DNA from: Ornatilinea sp.
GTDB taxonomy: Bacteria > Chloroflexota > Anaerolineae > Anaerolineales > Anaerolineaceae
Assembly: GCA_018433975.1 (NCBI GenBank)
Contig: JAHDQE010000067.1
Coordinates: 1-64,000, forward strand
DNA length: 64,000 nucleotides
Direction: 5' to 3'
Positions 1 to 9,234 of this stretch are shown one piece after another. The notes beneath the pieces are model-generated. The model was not told where the DNA came from and searched no databases. It saw nothing but the letters and a program-made list of their open reading frames with translations. The position numbers and the translations under genes were made by a program. Each line of letters begins with the position of its first letter. The first letter of the stretch is position 1.

Positions 1-373
1 AGAGCCGGTTGGCGGCTTCACGGGCCGGACGGGAGGTCAGGTTGACGGCTTTCGCACCGCGATCCGTGGCACGCCGGATGGCAAACCGGATTAATTCCTC
101 TCCCGCACCCTGGCGGCGGGCTGCCGCATCCACCACCACATCCTCGATCCAGGCATGCACGCCCAGGGGAGTGCGGTACACAACCAATGTCAATGTCCCC
201 ACGAACCGGCCGATGGCATCGCGCGCAACCACCAGATCTGTGGTCTCTGCCTGTGCCAGCTCTTCCAACATTGCCCGGCTCGGGAATGGCCCCGCAGAAA
301 GCTGGGGCAGCAGCCGGTCCAAAGCTTCAAGCAGTTCATCCGACACTTGATCAACAATTTCGATATCGACCAT
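1..373 (-). CDS. GNAT family N-acetyltransferase, partial (C-terminus beyond window)
   Basis: The reading frame starts at an ATG at 373 with a GGAGG ribosome-binding site a few bases upstream and stays open to the left edge, so about 124 residues are visible. Residues 86-94 read RRQGAGEEL, the R/Q-x-x-G-x-G/A loop that binds acetyl-CoA in the GNAT fold. It is preceded by the usual beta strand (WIEDVVVD). The acceptor substrate cannot be told from the sequence. It is divergent from the GGDEF-EAL gene at 568, with about 195 AT-rich bases between them that must hold both promoters. Confidence 0.8.
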   Translation of the reverse strand, partial: MVDIEIVDQVSDELLEALDRLLPQLSAGPFPSRAMLEELAQAETTDLVVARDAIGRFVGTLTLVVYRTPLGVHAWIEDVVVDAAARRQGAGEELIRFAIRRATDRGAKAVNLTSRPAREAANRL

Positions 374-567
374 ATCATCCTCCCATGGAAAGCTGGATTT
401 TCAGATAAAATAATTTAGAGTGATCCTGCTTTCTTAACCTGTTAAGTAAATGAAATGTGATACTCATTATTCCACATTTATAATACAGGTTGGTCCAATT
501 TCAGCGATTCAAATTATCATACTTTCAATTTTAAGGAATTTAAATTTCAGCAATTCTCTCTGAACCT

Positions 568-2985
568 ATGTCTTTACGAAAAAGAACCATGCGAACCACG
601 GGAATCATCACACTGCTCATCATCGGAGTGCTGTTGTTGGTGATGCGCATGGTACTGCTTTCAAACTACAATCAGCTTCAGGAGAAGACTACCCGCCACA
701 CTACCACAATAGTCCAATCGGAACTGACTTATGAAATAGACCATCTCGACAGTTCTGTCCGGGATTGGGCATACTGGGATGACACTTATCAGTTCGCCCT
801 GGACGGCAATCCGGAGTATATCCAGTTAAACCTCGACGACGGCGTTTTCGACAACCTCAACTGGAACTTCTTTGCCGTCTTTTCCGAAACGGGTAACCTC
901 ATTTACTTGAAGGCGTACGATCTCGCTCATTCCTCTGAAATAACTCCAAGTATAGATCTCCAGAACTGGTTGAAGACAGAGCCCTTCCTACAGCCGCAGT
1001 TCAAAATAGCCAGTATCCATCATGGATTCATCGCATTGCCCGATGATCCTTTAATGGTAGCCGTAGCGCCAATCCTGCCCAGTCTCAAAACGGGCCTGGA
1101 AGCCGGGAAGCTGGTCGTCGGCCGCTACCTGATCCTACCCAATTCATCCGACACACAAGAGATCACCTGGCACGAGATCCATAACCCCAAACTGCCCCCG
1201 GACTTGCAAGCTGTCCAGGCAGCTCTGGCAAGCCAGAATGAGAATATTTTTCTCAAGGCGCTCAATGACAAAAGAATCGCCGGCTATTTCACCCTTCCCG
1301 ATCTTAAGGGTGACCCATCCCTGCTGATCCGTGTGGAGGATAATCGAGATATTTACCAGCAGGGAATAAACACCATCATTATCTTTCTCGTTTTCTTCGT
1401 CATCCTTGGCATCCTCTTTGCAGGACTGGTACTTTACTCTCTCGAAAAAGGTATCCTTTCTCGGGTAGATATTATCTATTCGGGAATCCGTGATATTGGA
1501 GAGAGCCGGGATCTATCTCGACGCATCGATGTAAAGGGCGGGGATGAACTGGCGAAACTCGCAGAACGGATTAATGAAACTCTGGCGGCCTTACAGAAAT
1601 CTACATCCGCTCTGGAGAAAAAAGAAGAGCGTCTTAAATACGATTCGCTTCACGATGCGTTAACCGATCTTCCCAACCGCGCTTACTTCCTTCAACAACT
1701 GGACCTGGCTGCAGAAAGAACTAAGACCGATCCAAACTATTCAACAGCTGTGCTGTTGATCAACCTGGACCGATTCAAGCTGATCAATGACAGTTTCAAT
1801 TATGAGATCGGTGACCATGCCCTGATCCAGGTCCGGAACCGCATTCGTGGTTCCCTGCGGGGGGAAGATTTTTTCGCGCGATTGGGAGGCGACGAGTTTG
1901 CCATTCTGCTCAACAACACCAACCATCTCCAAAATGCCGCAGAAGTTGCCGGCCGCATCCAGCGCCATTTAATGGGGCCTTTCAATATCCAGGAACATAA
2001 CCTCTTCCTGACAGCCAGTATCGGGATCGCATTCACAACGCCTGCTCTGAGCGCCAAGGATGTTCTGCGGAATGCCGATATTGCCATGCGCTCCGCAAAA
2101 AACAATGGCAGGGCTCAATATGCACAGTATGAAGAATCCATGCATTTCACACACCAGGACCAGCTTCAAATTGAAAGCGGTCTGCTGCGGGCCATTGAAA
2201 ATAATGAATTTATCCTGCATTACCAACCCATTGTCTCTTTGAAGAATGGACGGATCGTTGCCGTAGAAGCGCTGATCCGCTGGCTCCATCCAAAGATGGG
2301 TCTGATTCCGCCAAACAAGTTCATTCCTATTGCCGAAGGATCCGGCTTGATCCACTCCATCAGTAAATGGGTGCTGGAAACTGCCTGTCATCAGCTCATA
2401 AAATGGCAGACCTTCTCATTGGTAAAATTACAGATCGCAATCAACTTTTCCGCACGAGAACTTCAGGATCAGAATTTTCTGAGTTTCATTGAAGATCAGT
2501 TTTCAAAATATAAAACCGCCTGCCAATTACTGCAAATTGAAATCACGGAAAGCACCGTCATGGCCGATGTTGATACGACAACGAATATGATGGCCAGGCT
2601 AAGAAACTTAGGGGCACATATTGCAATTGATGATTTTGGCACCGGGTATTCCTCTCTGGCGTACTTATCCCGGCTCCCCGCTTCCAGCATCAAGATTGAC
2701 CGGTCTTTTATCAGCAACATTGAGCAGAACCCGGAAAACCAGGCCATTGTCAGCGCGACCATTGCCATGGCCCATGCCCTCAACCTGGAAGTCGTGGCGG
2801 AGGGTGTCGAAACCTATGAACAAATGGAATTTCTGCGTTCCAGACAATGCGACCTGGCTCAGGGATTTTTCTTCTGCCGTCCAATGCCCGCTGAAATTTT
2901 CTCCAAATACCTTCAGGAACAGCAGCAACTGATCCTGAAAAACTACGGCCCACAACAGCAATCGGATTCCATCCCTTCCAGCTAA
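568..2985 (+). CDS. Membrane CHASE4-HAMP-GGDEF-EAL protein (diguanylate cyclase/phosphodiesterase)
   Basis: This 805-residue protein is a bifunctional c-di-GMP turnover candidate. An N-terminal membrane segment (about residues 10-30) is followed by an extracytoplasmic sensor whose DWAYWDDTYQF stretch (near residue 66) is typical of CHASE4. A second membrane segment (about 265-290) leads to a HAMP region. The GGDEF domain keeps the intact signature near residue 440, with RGED five residues upstream as the RxxD product-inhibition site. The EAL domain keeps EALIRW near 567, EITES, DDFGTGYSS and a late EGVET, so both catalytic halves look competent. Which activity dominates cannot be read from sequence. 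No good Shine-Dalgarno precedes the ATG at 568; an ATG at 589 is possible. It appears monocistronic. Confidence 0.93.
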   Translation: MSLRKRTMRTTGIITLLIIGVLLLVMRMVLLSNYNQLQEKTTRHTTTIVQSELTYEIDHLDSSVRDWAYWDDTYQFALDGNPEYIQLNLDDGVFDNLNWNFFAVFSETGNLIYLKAYDLAHSSEITPSIDLQNWLKTEPFLQPQFKIASIHHGFIALPDDPLMVAVAPILPSLKTGLEAGKLVVGRYLILPNSSDTQEITWHEIHNPKLPPDLQAVQAALASQNENIFLKALNDKRIAGYFTLPDLKGDPSLLIRVEDNRDIYQQGINTIIIFLVFFVILGILFAGLVLYSLEKGILSRVDIIYSGIRDIGESRDLSRRIDVKGGDELAKLAERINETLAALQKSTSALEKKEERLKYDSLHDALTDLPNRAYFLQQLDLAAERTKTDPNYSTAVLLINLDRFKLINDSFNYEIGDHALIQVRNRIRGSLRGEDFFARLGGDEFAILLNNTNHLQNAAEVAGRIQRHLMGPFNIQEHNLFLTASIGIAFTTPALSAKDVLRNADIAMRSAKNNGRAQYAQYEESMHFTHQDQLQIESGLLRAIENNEFILHYQPIVSLKNGRIVAVEALIRWLHPKMGLIPPNKFIPIAEGSGLIHSISKWVLETACHQLIKWQTFSLVKLQIAINFSARELQDQNFLSFIEDQFSKYKTACQLLQIEITESTVMADVDTTTNMMARLRNLGAHIAIDDFGTGYSSLAYLSRLPASSIKIDRSFISNIEQNPENQAIVSATIAMAHALNLEVVAEGVETYEQMEFLRSRQCDLAQGFFFCRPMPAEIFSKYLQEQQQLILKNYGPQQQSDSIPSS

Positions 2986-3044
2986 TTCAATATCGGATCT
3001 CCCGACACAGCCAAAGAGCAACAATGAAAACCCCACTAATTAAA

Positions 3045-3073
3045 TTGACGGGGAAGGTCAATACGACTATAAT
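3045..3073 (+). promoter_or_regulatory. Sigma-70 type promoter for the XRE-cupin gene
   Basis: TTGACG at 3045-3050 and TATAAT at 3068-3073 are separated by exactly 17 bases. Transcription would begin near 3080, about 28 bases before the ATG at 3108, which has its own GGAG ribosome-binding site. This is the cleanest housekeeping promoter in the first 5 kb. Confidence 0.7.
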
Positions 3074-3107
3074 TTTGGGGATAAAATGGATATAAAAGGA
3101 GCGTTAA

Positions 3108-3800
3108 ATGCCAAGACGAAATCGGAGCAACAGTGAGAGGCCGGGGCACGGCAGGGGTCGGCGGTGGGAAAATTTTCCCCAGCAGCACAACTTTTTTTCC
3201 AATGCTGTCCCTACCTCCGAAGTTAACGTCGGGAAACGGCTGCATGAACTGCGCGTTGAGCACGGCCTTTCCATCCGCAGCCTGGCGGAGATGAGTGGAC
3301 TGGCAGTGAACACCCTCAGTCTGATCGAGAATGCAAAAACTTCGCCCAGCGTCAGTACGCTTCAACAGCTGGCCGTTGCGCTTAATGTTCCCATTACATC
3401 TTTCTTTGAGGCTGACCGGGAACGAAAACAGCTCATCCACACCCGGGCAGAAGAACGCCCATCCGCTCATATTGAAGATACCCACATTGAAGATCTTGGA
3501 GAAGGGCTTTATAACTGGATCGTACAGCCCCTGGTAGTGACTCTGGAACCGGGTGCTTCCAGCGGCGCAGACCTGATCGTACATACCGGACACGAATTTG
3601 TTTACTGCCTGGAAGGCCGGCTGTTGTATATGGTAGAGGGCAAATCCTATCTGCTGGAAAAAGAGGACAGCCTGATCTTTGAATCGCATCTGCCGCACCG
3701 CTGGGAGAATGTGGATTCTACACCCTCTAAAATGCTTCTGGTGCTTTTCCCCTCCGATATCCGGGACAAGCCTGCAGAACGTCATTTTACTGTAGAGTAA
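3108..3800 (+). CDS. XRE-family transcriptional regulator with C-terminal cupin domain
   Basis: The 230-residue protein begins with about 40 polar, arginine-rich residues, then an HTH_XRE domain (about 42-95; GKRLHELRVEHGLSIRSLAE followed by SLIENAK, the usual recognition-helix context), and ends with a cupin_2 barrel (about 145-220, with HTGHEFVYCLEGRL). Such HTH-cupin proteins usually sense a small ligand in the cupin and regulate an adjacent metabolic or redox gene. The start is set by GGAG 8 bases before ATG 3108. Downstream is the thioredoxin/CcdA-like gene 134 bases away, a plausible target. A short palindrome, TCACA-n3-TGTGA (3812-3824), lies in that gap. The ligand is unknown. Confidence 0.9.
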   Translation: MPRRNRSNSERPGHGRGRRWENFPQQHNFFSNAVPTSEVNVGKRLHELRVEHGLSIRSLAEMSGLAVNTLSLIENAKTSPSVSTLQQLAVALNVPITSFFEADRERKQLIHTRAEERPSAHIEDTHIEDLGEGLYNWIVQPLVVTLEPGASSGADLIVHTGHEFVYCLEGRLLYMVEGKSYLLEKEDSLIFESHLPHRWENVDSTPSKMLLVLFPSDIRDKPAERHFTVE

Positions 3801-3933
3801 CCCATCTACTGTCACAATCTGTGATATACTCGAAAATTGCAACCCATGATGAGTGGCGTCCTGACTTAATCTAGGAGAGTTCTTTGCCGCACACAACTGC
3901 CAATTTTTTTGACCGATACAGTGCTTATTTCCT

Positions 3934-5589
3934 ATGAAACCTTCATTTAAATTTTTCACCCTACTTATTGGTATTTTCGCACTCGCCAGTCTGGGATTTT
4001 CCCATCCGCTCCATTCGGACAGTTCAGTCCCCCAACCTCCATCCGTGCAGGTTACACCACTGCCGCTGGGCGGGCAGGGTCCGGTCGGCCCCGGCCCCGA
4101 GCTGGATGCGCCGGTGCATGGATTGTATTTCTATTCCGAATCCTGTTCACACTGCCAGGCCATCTATAATGAAGTGATTTCCCCGCTCAAAGCGGAGTAT
4201 GGGGATAATCTTGACCTGCGCATGCTCAAAATCGACTTCCCGGAGAATTACGAACTCCTGATCCGCGCGGAACAGGCTTTCGGTGTGGAAGCGAAAGACC
4301 GCGGTCTGCCAACTACGTTCCTGGGCGATCAGGTTTTGATTGGCGAAGAAGCCAACCGGGACCACATGGCCGAGATTATTCACCAGGCATTTCAGGATGG
4401 CTCATTGGACTGGCCGGAGATTCCCCAACTCAATCCTCAAGCCCTGAACACCGAAGAAAGCCCAACCTTCGCCACCGAAGAAGTGTGTTCCGATCTGAAC
4501 CCCGAGGCCTGCGAGGTCGGTTCGCCGATCTATGCAGCCTATTTTTATCAGGTGGGCTGCCAATCCTGCAGCCGGGTAGAAGCCGACCTCAATTACCTGC
4601 GTTCCCGCTACCCCCAACTGGTTATTGAAGAGTTCAATGTTTACGATGAAGCCGCCCTTGCCGACTGGATGGCGCTTCGCGCCCGGCGCGGGGACGATTT
4701 CCACACCCCGGCCCTATTCATCGGCGACCAGGCATGGATCGGCGAAGAAGAAATCACCCCATCCGCTGTCGAGCAGGCTTTAATCAACTACTCGGCCAGT
4801 GGAGCGGATCGTTTCTGGGAAAACTTTGATCCTGACCAGGTCCAAAACGGAATGATTGAACGTTTCCAATCGATGGGCTGGCTGACCGTGGTTCTGGCCG
4901 GGCTGATTGACGGGCTCAATCCATGCGCTTTTGCCACATTGATCTTCTTTGTTTCTTACCTGACCCTGAGCGGGCGGAAAGGCAAGGAAGTGCTGGCTGT
5001 GGGCCTGGCATTCACCCTGGGTGTGTTTCTGGCTTATCTGGCAATCGGATTTGGTTTCTACAAAGTGCTCGATCTGTTCGGCTCCACCCTCACCATCCTG
5101 GGGAGATGGGTGTACGGCCTGACAGCCGTGCTGTGTTTTGGGCTGGCAGTATTCAGCTTTGTGGATTTCATCAAGGTACGGCGCGGCGGCACCCGTGATA
5201 TGGGCCTCAAGCTGCCCGAACCGCTCCGCAAACGCATCAATGCTACCATCCGCAAAGGCCGCAACACCCGGGCTTATGCCGCCGGTGCTTTTGTCACCGG
5301 AATGATCATCTCTTTCCTGGAACTCGCCTGCACCGGGCAGATTTACCTGCCAACCATTATCTTTGTCAGCTCCATTCCGGAACTGCGCCTGCAGGCCATT
5401 TTCTTCCTGGTGCTTTACAACCTGCTGTTCATTGCCCCGCTGGTTGTGGTCTTTATCCTGGCCTACTACGGCACAACCTCCAAGGACCTGGTCCAGTTCA
5501 TGGAAAAGAACGCCGCACCCATAAAGCTGGGCATGGTGTTTGTCTTCTTTTCCCTGGCCGCCTGGCTGACCTATTCGCTGATCGTCTGA
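3934..5589 (+). CDS. Double thioredoxin-domain protein fused to a CcdA/DsbD-like membrane domain
   Basis: This 551-residue protein has an N-terminal signal or anchor (1-23), a Pro/Gly linker, a first thioredoxin-like domain with CSHC at 71-74, a second with CQSC at 209-212, and a polytopic C-terminal half (about 310-551). The membrane half carries LNPCAF in its first helix and ELACTGQIYLP in a later one. These match the two conserved membrane cysteines of CcdA/DsbD, which pass electrons from cytoplasmic thioredoxin outward. The prediction is a transmembrane thiol-disulfide relay with two extracytoplasmic redox domains. Both outer active sites are atypical CxxC sequences. There is no clear Shine-Dalgarno at ATG 3934. 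The gene ends just before a bidirectional terminator. Confidence 0.85.
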   Translation: MKPSFKFFTLLIGIFALASLGFSHPLHSDSSVPQPPSVQVTPLPLGGQGPVGPGPELDAPVHGLYFYSESCSHCQAIYNEVISPLKAEYGDNLDLRMLKIDFPENYELLIRAEQAFGVEAKDRGLPTTFLGDQVLIGEEANRDHMAEIIHQAFQDGSLDWPEIPQLNPQALNTEESPTFATEEVCSDLNPEACEVGSPIYAAYFYQVGCQSCSRVEADLNYLRSRYPQLVIEEFNVYDEAALADWMALRARRGDDFHTPALFIGDQAWIGEEEITPSAVEQALINYSASGADRFWENFDPDQVQNGMIERFQSMGWLTVVLAGLIDGLNPCAFATLIFFVSYLTLSGRKGKEVLAVGLAFTLGVFLAYLAIGFGFYKVLDLFGSTLTILGRWVYGLTAVLCFGLAVFSFVDFIKVRRGGTRDMGLKLPEPLRKRINATIRKGRNTRAYAAGAFVTGMIISFLELACTGQIYLPTIIFVSSIPELRLQAIFFLVLYNLLFIAPLVVVFILAYYGTTSKDLVQFMEKNAAPIKLGMVFVFFSLAAWLTYSLIV

Positions 5590-5616
5590 TCCGGCCACCC
5601 GTATAAAAAAAACAGC

Positions 5617-5651
5617 AAAGTGTCTGGCCACATCAAAACGCCGGACACTTT
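5617..5651. terminator. Bidirectional intrinsic terminator between convergent genes
   Basis: Arms 5617-5628 and 5640-5651 form a 12-base stem with one G-U pair. An A-run lies just left (5606-5613) and a T-rich stretch right, so it can stop transcription from both the thioredoxin gene on the left and the radical SAM operon on the right. Confidence 0.75.
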
Positions 5652-5673
5652 GTCATTTTAATCCCCGAACACT

Positions 5674-6666
5674 TTAATGTCCGTTTACAGGCTTCCCATA
5701 ACGGCCTTTTGAAACCGTCCAGAAACGCTCTCCATAGCGTTCCACAACCTGAACGCGGCCGCTTTCCAAAAGCTTCTCCAACACATCCTCCGCCCCATAA
5801 TCGGAGAGCGCATCACGCAGTTGAGACTCTTTCATGGGATGTCGGGTCAGGATGTGCAGCACGGCCTGTTCAAGGTCCTGCCCGTTTCCAAGGTCAAACT
5901 TGCCGGCTGCCGGACGGACAACCTGCGCAGTTTTCCCCAGAATGCGCACGGCACGCTCCACCCCATCCGGATCCGGAGGCTTAACCCAGGATTCTGCGGG
6001 AGGGCGGGTGGGCAGGTTGATATGCACCTGGTCCGGGCGGACGGTTCGCAGCGCGTCCGCAAGCCGGTTGAGCGCTTCTTCACCGTCATTCAAACCCCGC
6101 ACCAGCATCACTTCAACCCATAAAGCACCCGGAAACGACTCCCGAAAAGCCGTCATCCCATCCAGCAGGCGTTTAAAGCTCAACTCCGGGAGCGCACGGT
6201 TGATCCTGCGGTATAGCTCCGCCTCTCCGGCATCCAAAGAGGGCAGCACCGCGTCCGCGGCCATCAATTCGGCGCGCACTTCCGGAAGATACAGCAGCGA
6301 ACCGTTGGTAATGACGGCCACGGGAAGCTCACTGCACGCCTTCACCTGCCGAATCAACCAGCCCAATTCACTGTAGAGCGTTGGTTCGCCGGAACCGACA
6401 AAAGTCACCCAATCTATCTCTCCGGGCTGGTGTTTTGCCAGAACCTCTCGCACTTCCTGAAGAATCTCCTCTTTTGGAAAATACTCGGCGCGCTCCTGCC
6501 CCAGCTTCATCCGGGTAGTTCTGCCCAACTGGCAATAAACACAGTTCCAGTTGCAGGTTTTAGCAGGCAGCGGATCAACCCCCAGAGACTGCCCCAGCCG
6601 CCGGGAAGGAACCGGCCCAAAAACAAAGCGAGGCTCACCCCCCATCGGGATTTCCCAGGGTTTCAT
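5674..6666 (-). CDS. Radical SAM protein (COG0731-like), last gene of the MinD/NifX operon
   Basis: The 330-residue protein has FGPVPSRRLGQSLGVD at its start and CNWNCVYC with cysteines at 38, 42 and 45, the CxxxCxxC ligand set for the SAM-cleaving 4Fe-4S cluster. The GSGEPTLY motif further in binds SAM. This family is common in anaerobes and archaea, and its reaction has not been assigned. The N-terminus overlaps the MIP18-like gene by 32 bases if ATG 6666 is used; ATG at 6645 would give 11 bases of overlap and keeps the conserved FGPVPSRR block. The C-terminal 60 residues look like a small winged-helix extension. The overlap implies translational coupling and a role tied to the upstream Fe-S genes. 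Confidence 0.88.
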   Translation of the reverse strand: MKPWEIPMGGEPRFVFGPVPSRRLGQSLGVDPLPAKTCNWNCVYCQLGRTTRMKLGQERAEYFPKEEILQEVREVLAKHQPGEIDWVTFVGSGEPTLYSELGWLIRQVKACSELPVAVITNGSLLYLPEVRAELMAADAVLPSLDAGEAELYRRINRALPELSFKRLLDGMTAFRESFPGALWVEVMLVRGLNDGEEALNRLADALRTVRPDQVHINLPTRPPAESWVKPPDPDGVERAVRILGKTAQVVRPAAGKFDLGNGQDLEQAVLHILTRHPMKESQLRDALSDYGAEDVLEKLLESGRVQVVERYGERFWTVSKGRYGKPVNGH

Positions 6667-6952
6667 TCAACAGATTATTCAACACCTCTGCCTGGATGTA
6701 ATCCACCACGGTGACCTTCTGCCGGGTCACCCCTTTCACTTCAGATACCGCATTCAGGATCGCCATTGAAAGGGAAACGGCTATCGGGCAAAGGTAAGAA
6801 GAGGGGCGAAAAGTGTATGCGACCTCGCCCTTTTCACTGACCGTCAAATCCTCAAGAAGGCGCATCCGCACTACATCAATCCCGGTTTCCGGGTCAATCA
6901 CTTCAGAAAGCCGCTGGAGAATTGCGTTTTCAAGCTGCATCGCATCTGTCAT
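6635..6952 (-). CDS. MIP18/PaaD-like (DUF59) Fe-S cluster assembly factor
   Basis: This 105-residue protein matches the size and pattern of the DUF59/MIP18 family: an early DPETGIDVV block (residues 20-28) and SSYLCP with the conserved cysteine at 55. Family members such as SufT and the PaaD N-terminal domain help mature Fe-S proteins. It starts at ATG 6952 behind AAGGTG and lies 16 bases after the second MinD-like ATPase. A role delivering or repairing clusters for its ferredoxin-like and radical SAM neighbours is reasonable but inferred. Confidence 0.82.
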   Translation of the reverse strand: MTDAMQLENAILQRLSEVIDPETGIDVVRMRLLEDLTVSEKGEVAYTFRPSSYLCPIAVSLSMAILNAVSEVKGVTRQKVTVVDYIQAEVLNNLLNETLGNPDGG

Positions 6953-6968
6953 ATTGCACCTTCATTTC

Positions 6969-7877
6969 TCATAATTCCAGGAATGAGACCGAAACGGAAT
7001 TCCAAATCTGCTTCATCGCCCGGCCGGCAGGCGAATCCGGGCGGAATTGTGTTACCGGAAAGCCGTTCATCATTGCTTTTGTCACCGTCTCATCAAATGG
7101 GATCCGGCCCACCACCGGAATAGAATGAGCCGCGCAGAAAGCTTCAATTTGCTCTGCGCTCGTGGGGTAAAGATCCGCTTTATTGACGCAGACCCGCGAA
7201 GCAATGTTGAAGTGCCGCGTCGTTTCCAGGATCCGTTCCAGGTCGTGAATGCCGGATACGGTCGGCTCGGTGACAATCAAGGCCAGGTCGGCACCGGAAA
7301 CAGCCGAGATCACCGAACAGCCAATCCCCGGCGGGCCATCCACAATCTGAAGCGGGTAATCCTCTTCCAGCGCGAGCAGCCGGGCCCGTTGTTTGACCAG
7401 GGTAACCAGCTTGCCCGAATTTTCCTCTCCCGGACTGAGCAGGGCATGGAAAAAGGGACCAAAATCCGTCTCGGAGCGGTACCAATATCCGGCTTGTTGT
7501 GGGATCATCCGGATTGCCTGTGCCGGGCATGGATAGACACAGGCTGCGCACCCCTCACAGGCGATGGGGTCCACCTGATAGACTGACCCGCTGTCCGGGT
7601 CGGGTGGAATAACCGCCTCAAAACGGCATACTTCGGCACATTTCCCACAAACCTCGCAGAGCCGGGGATCAATTTCTGCCACCGCTCCTCCGGTAAAAGG
7701 GTGTTCTTCAATCTGCCGCGGGTTCAACACCAGTTCCAAATTGGAAGCATCCACGTCCGCGTCCACCACAATCGCCCGCGCCGGCGGCCCGGATTGGCTG
7801 GCCAGATGTGCAAACGCAGCCGTCACGCTGGTCTTTCCGGTGCCTCCTTTTCCGCTCAATACCACAATTTGTTTCAT
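6969..7877 (-). CDS. MinD-superfamily P-loop ATPase with inserted 2[4Fe-4S] ferredoxin domain (second copy)
   Basis: The 302-residue protein is of the COG1149 type. A deviant Walker A (SGKGGTGKTS, residues 8-17) is followed by VVDADVDASNL. Two four-cysteine ferredoxin motifs then appear (C74, C77, C80, C84 and C107, C110, C113, C117), inserted in the ATPase fold, and IVDGPPGIGC gives the Walker B region. I chose ATG 7877 because it overlaps the stop of the preceding ATPase as ATGA, the usual sign of translational coupling; an in-frame ATG at 7889 is the alternative. Its specific reaction is unknown. Related ATPases carry or insert Fe-S clusters. It pairs with the paralogue at 7874-8788. Confidence 0.9.
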   Translation of the reverse strand: MKQIVVLSGKGGTGKTSVTAAFAHLASQSGPPARAIVVDADVDASNLELVLNPRQIEEHPFTGGAVAEIDPRLCEVCGKCAEVCRFEAVIPPDPDSGSVYQVDPIACEGCAACVYPCPAQAIRMIPQQAGYWYRSETDFGPFFHALLSPGEENSGKLVTLVKQRARLLALEEDYPLQIVDGPPGIGCSVISAVSGADLALIVTEPTVSGIHDLERILETTRHFNIASRVCVNKADLYPTSAEQIEAFCAAHSIPVVGRIPFDETVTKAMMNGFPVTQFRPDSPAGRAMKQIWNSVSVSFLEL

Positions 7878-8788
7878 GAAGGCACCCATCCAATCTGGTC
7901 TAAAATTGCCGCAAACATCTCCTGAAAATCCCCCACCCGCTCCGGAGCGGCCTCAAGTAAATTCTGCCCTCTGGCAATCGCCTCGGCAAATTCCCGCCGG
8001 AATGGGATGCGCATCAGCACCGGCAGCCCGTGCTCGCGGCAGAAAGTCTCAACCCTTTCATCGCCTATCCCGTCCCGGTTGATCACCACTCCTAACGGAA
8101 TATGCAGCGCTTCCACAACCTGTACCGCCAGACGTAAATCATGCAGACCAAATGGGGTTGGCTCGGTCACCAGCAGGACATAATCCGCACCCTGCATCGT
8201 CGATACCACCGGACAGGAAGCCCCCGGAGGCGAATCCAGAATCATCACCCGGTTCTGGGGATTCCCGGTCCAGCGCTTGAGCTGTGTGATGACCGGAACC
8301 GCCATAGGTTCCCCGACATTCAGCAGTCCCTGTGCAAAATCAATTTCTCCCGCAGCTTGGCCTCTGAAAAGCTGCCCGATAGAATGCGGCTCCTCATGGA
8401 TTGCATTCTCCGGACAATTCAGCGTACAGCTTCCGCAGGCATGGCACAATTGCGGGAAAACCATCACATGTTTGCCTACCACTGCAATGGCGTGATACTG
8501 GCAGACCTGAGCGCAGAGGCCGCAGTAGGTACATTTTGTCTCATCCACTTCCGGGATCAGCAAAACAGCCGGCGCTTCCTGCCGGATGTCCGGATTCAGG
8601 AAAAGATGCGCGTTCGGCGCCTCTACATCACAATCCAGAAACAACGGCGGCTGCGCCAGAAGTGAAGGGGCTTCCCGGATCGACGGCAGATATGCTTCCG
8701 TCAGGCTCAAAGCCAGGGCGGCTGCGACCGTTGTTTTCCCGGTGCCCCCTTTGCCACTGGCAACCGCAATTTTCATCCCCTGCTTCAT
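7874..8788 (-). CDS. MinD-superfamily P-loop ATPase with inserted 2[4Fe-4S] ferredoxin domain (first copy)
   Basis: The 304-residue protein has a deviant Walker A SGKGGTGKTT at 11-20, LDCDVEAPN (51-59), and two clusters of cysteines (86, 89, 92, 96 and 115, 118, 121, 125) that fit two 4Fe-4S clusters. MILDSPPGASC follows as the Walker B/switch region. Its ATG at 8788 overlaps the NifX-like stop codon by four bases. Such ATPases often occur as tandem non-identical pairs, as here, suggesting a heterodimer. Similar gene sets are found in many anaerobes, usually beside NifX/NifB-domain proteins, and their physiological role is not settled. Confidence 0.9.
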   Translation of the reverse strand: MKQGMKIAVASGKGGTGKTTVAAALALSLTEAYLPSIREAPSLLAQPPLFLDCDVEAPNAHLFLNPDIRQEAPAVLLIPEVDETKCTYCGLCAQVCQYHAIAVVGKHVMVFPQLCHACGSCTLNCPENAIHEEPHSIGQLFRGQAAGEIDFAQGLLNVGEPMAVPVITQLKRWTGNPQNRVMILDSPPGASCPVVSTMQGADYVLLVTEPTPFGLHDLRLAVQVVEALHIPLGVVINRDGIGDERVETFCREHGLPVLMRIPFRREFAEAIARGQNLLEAAPERVGDFQEMFAAILDQIGWVPS

Positions 8789-9138
8789 CCCTGCTCCTGG
8801 GCCGGGTCAAAATAATGGAGCTGCCCCGCCTTAAAGCGATCCACGGTTTCGCGCACCGTCTTGCTCTCCCCCAGAAAAACCATCGAAATACCGGCCGCGT
8901 TCAACACGTCCGCAGCCTTCGGACCAAAGTGTCCGCTGATCACCGCATCCACGCCCAATTCTCCTGCAAACTGAGCAGCCTGAATTCCGGCACCTCCGGA
9001 AGCATTCAACGCCGGGTTGGCATGCGACTCACAAACCAGCGTGTCCGTATCCACCACACAATAATTAGCTCCCCGTCCAAAACGCATATCAATGGGAGAA
9101 TCCAGACCCTCAGAAAGGGCCGTAATCAATATTTTCAT
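8785..9138 (-). CDS. NifX/NifB-type dinitrogenase iron-molybdenum cofactor domain protein
   Basis: This 117-residue single-domain protein has the family layout: MKILITALSEGLDSPID, then RFGRGANYCVVD, a GGAGIQAAQ helix, and GVDAVISGHFGPKAADVL. Proteins of this family bind iron or Fe-Mo-type cofactor precursors. No nitrogenase genes are present, so a nitrogenase role is unlikely. I chose ATG 9138, preceded by AGGAAGA, over the in-frame upstream start at 9198, whose extra residues do not resemble the family. It is coupled to the following MinD-like ATPase by a four-base overlap. Confidence 0.88.
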   Translation of the reverse strand: MKILITALSEGLDSPIDMRFGRGANYCVVDTDTLVCESHANPALNASGGAGIQAAQFAGELGVDAVISGHFGPKAADVLNAAGISMVFLGESKTVRETVDRFKAGQLHYFDPAQEQG

Positions 9139-9234
9139 AATTGCTGTCTTCCTACTTGTTAATAATAAAGCCGGATCCCATAAGGCACAATGGGGCACGC
9201 TTGGTTCTGCGCCCCATTACAAACATCAACGGCC

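Noticed and set aside
6969-9138. Nitrogenase cofactor genes
   Set aside because: The NifX-like and MinD-like proteins occur without nifHDK or nifB radical SAM genes; a nitrogen-fixation role is not supported.
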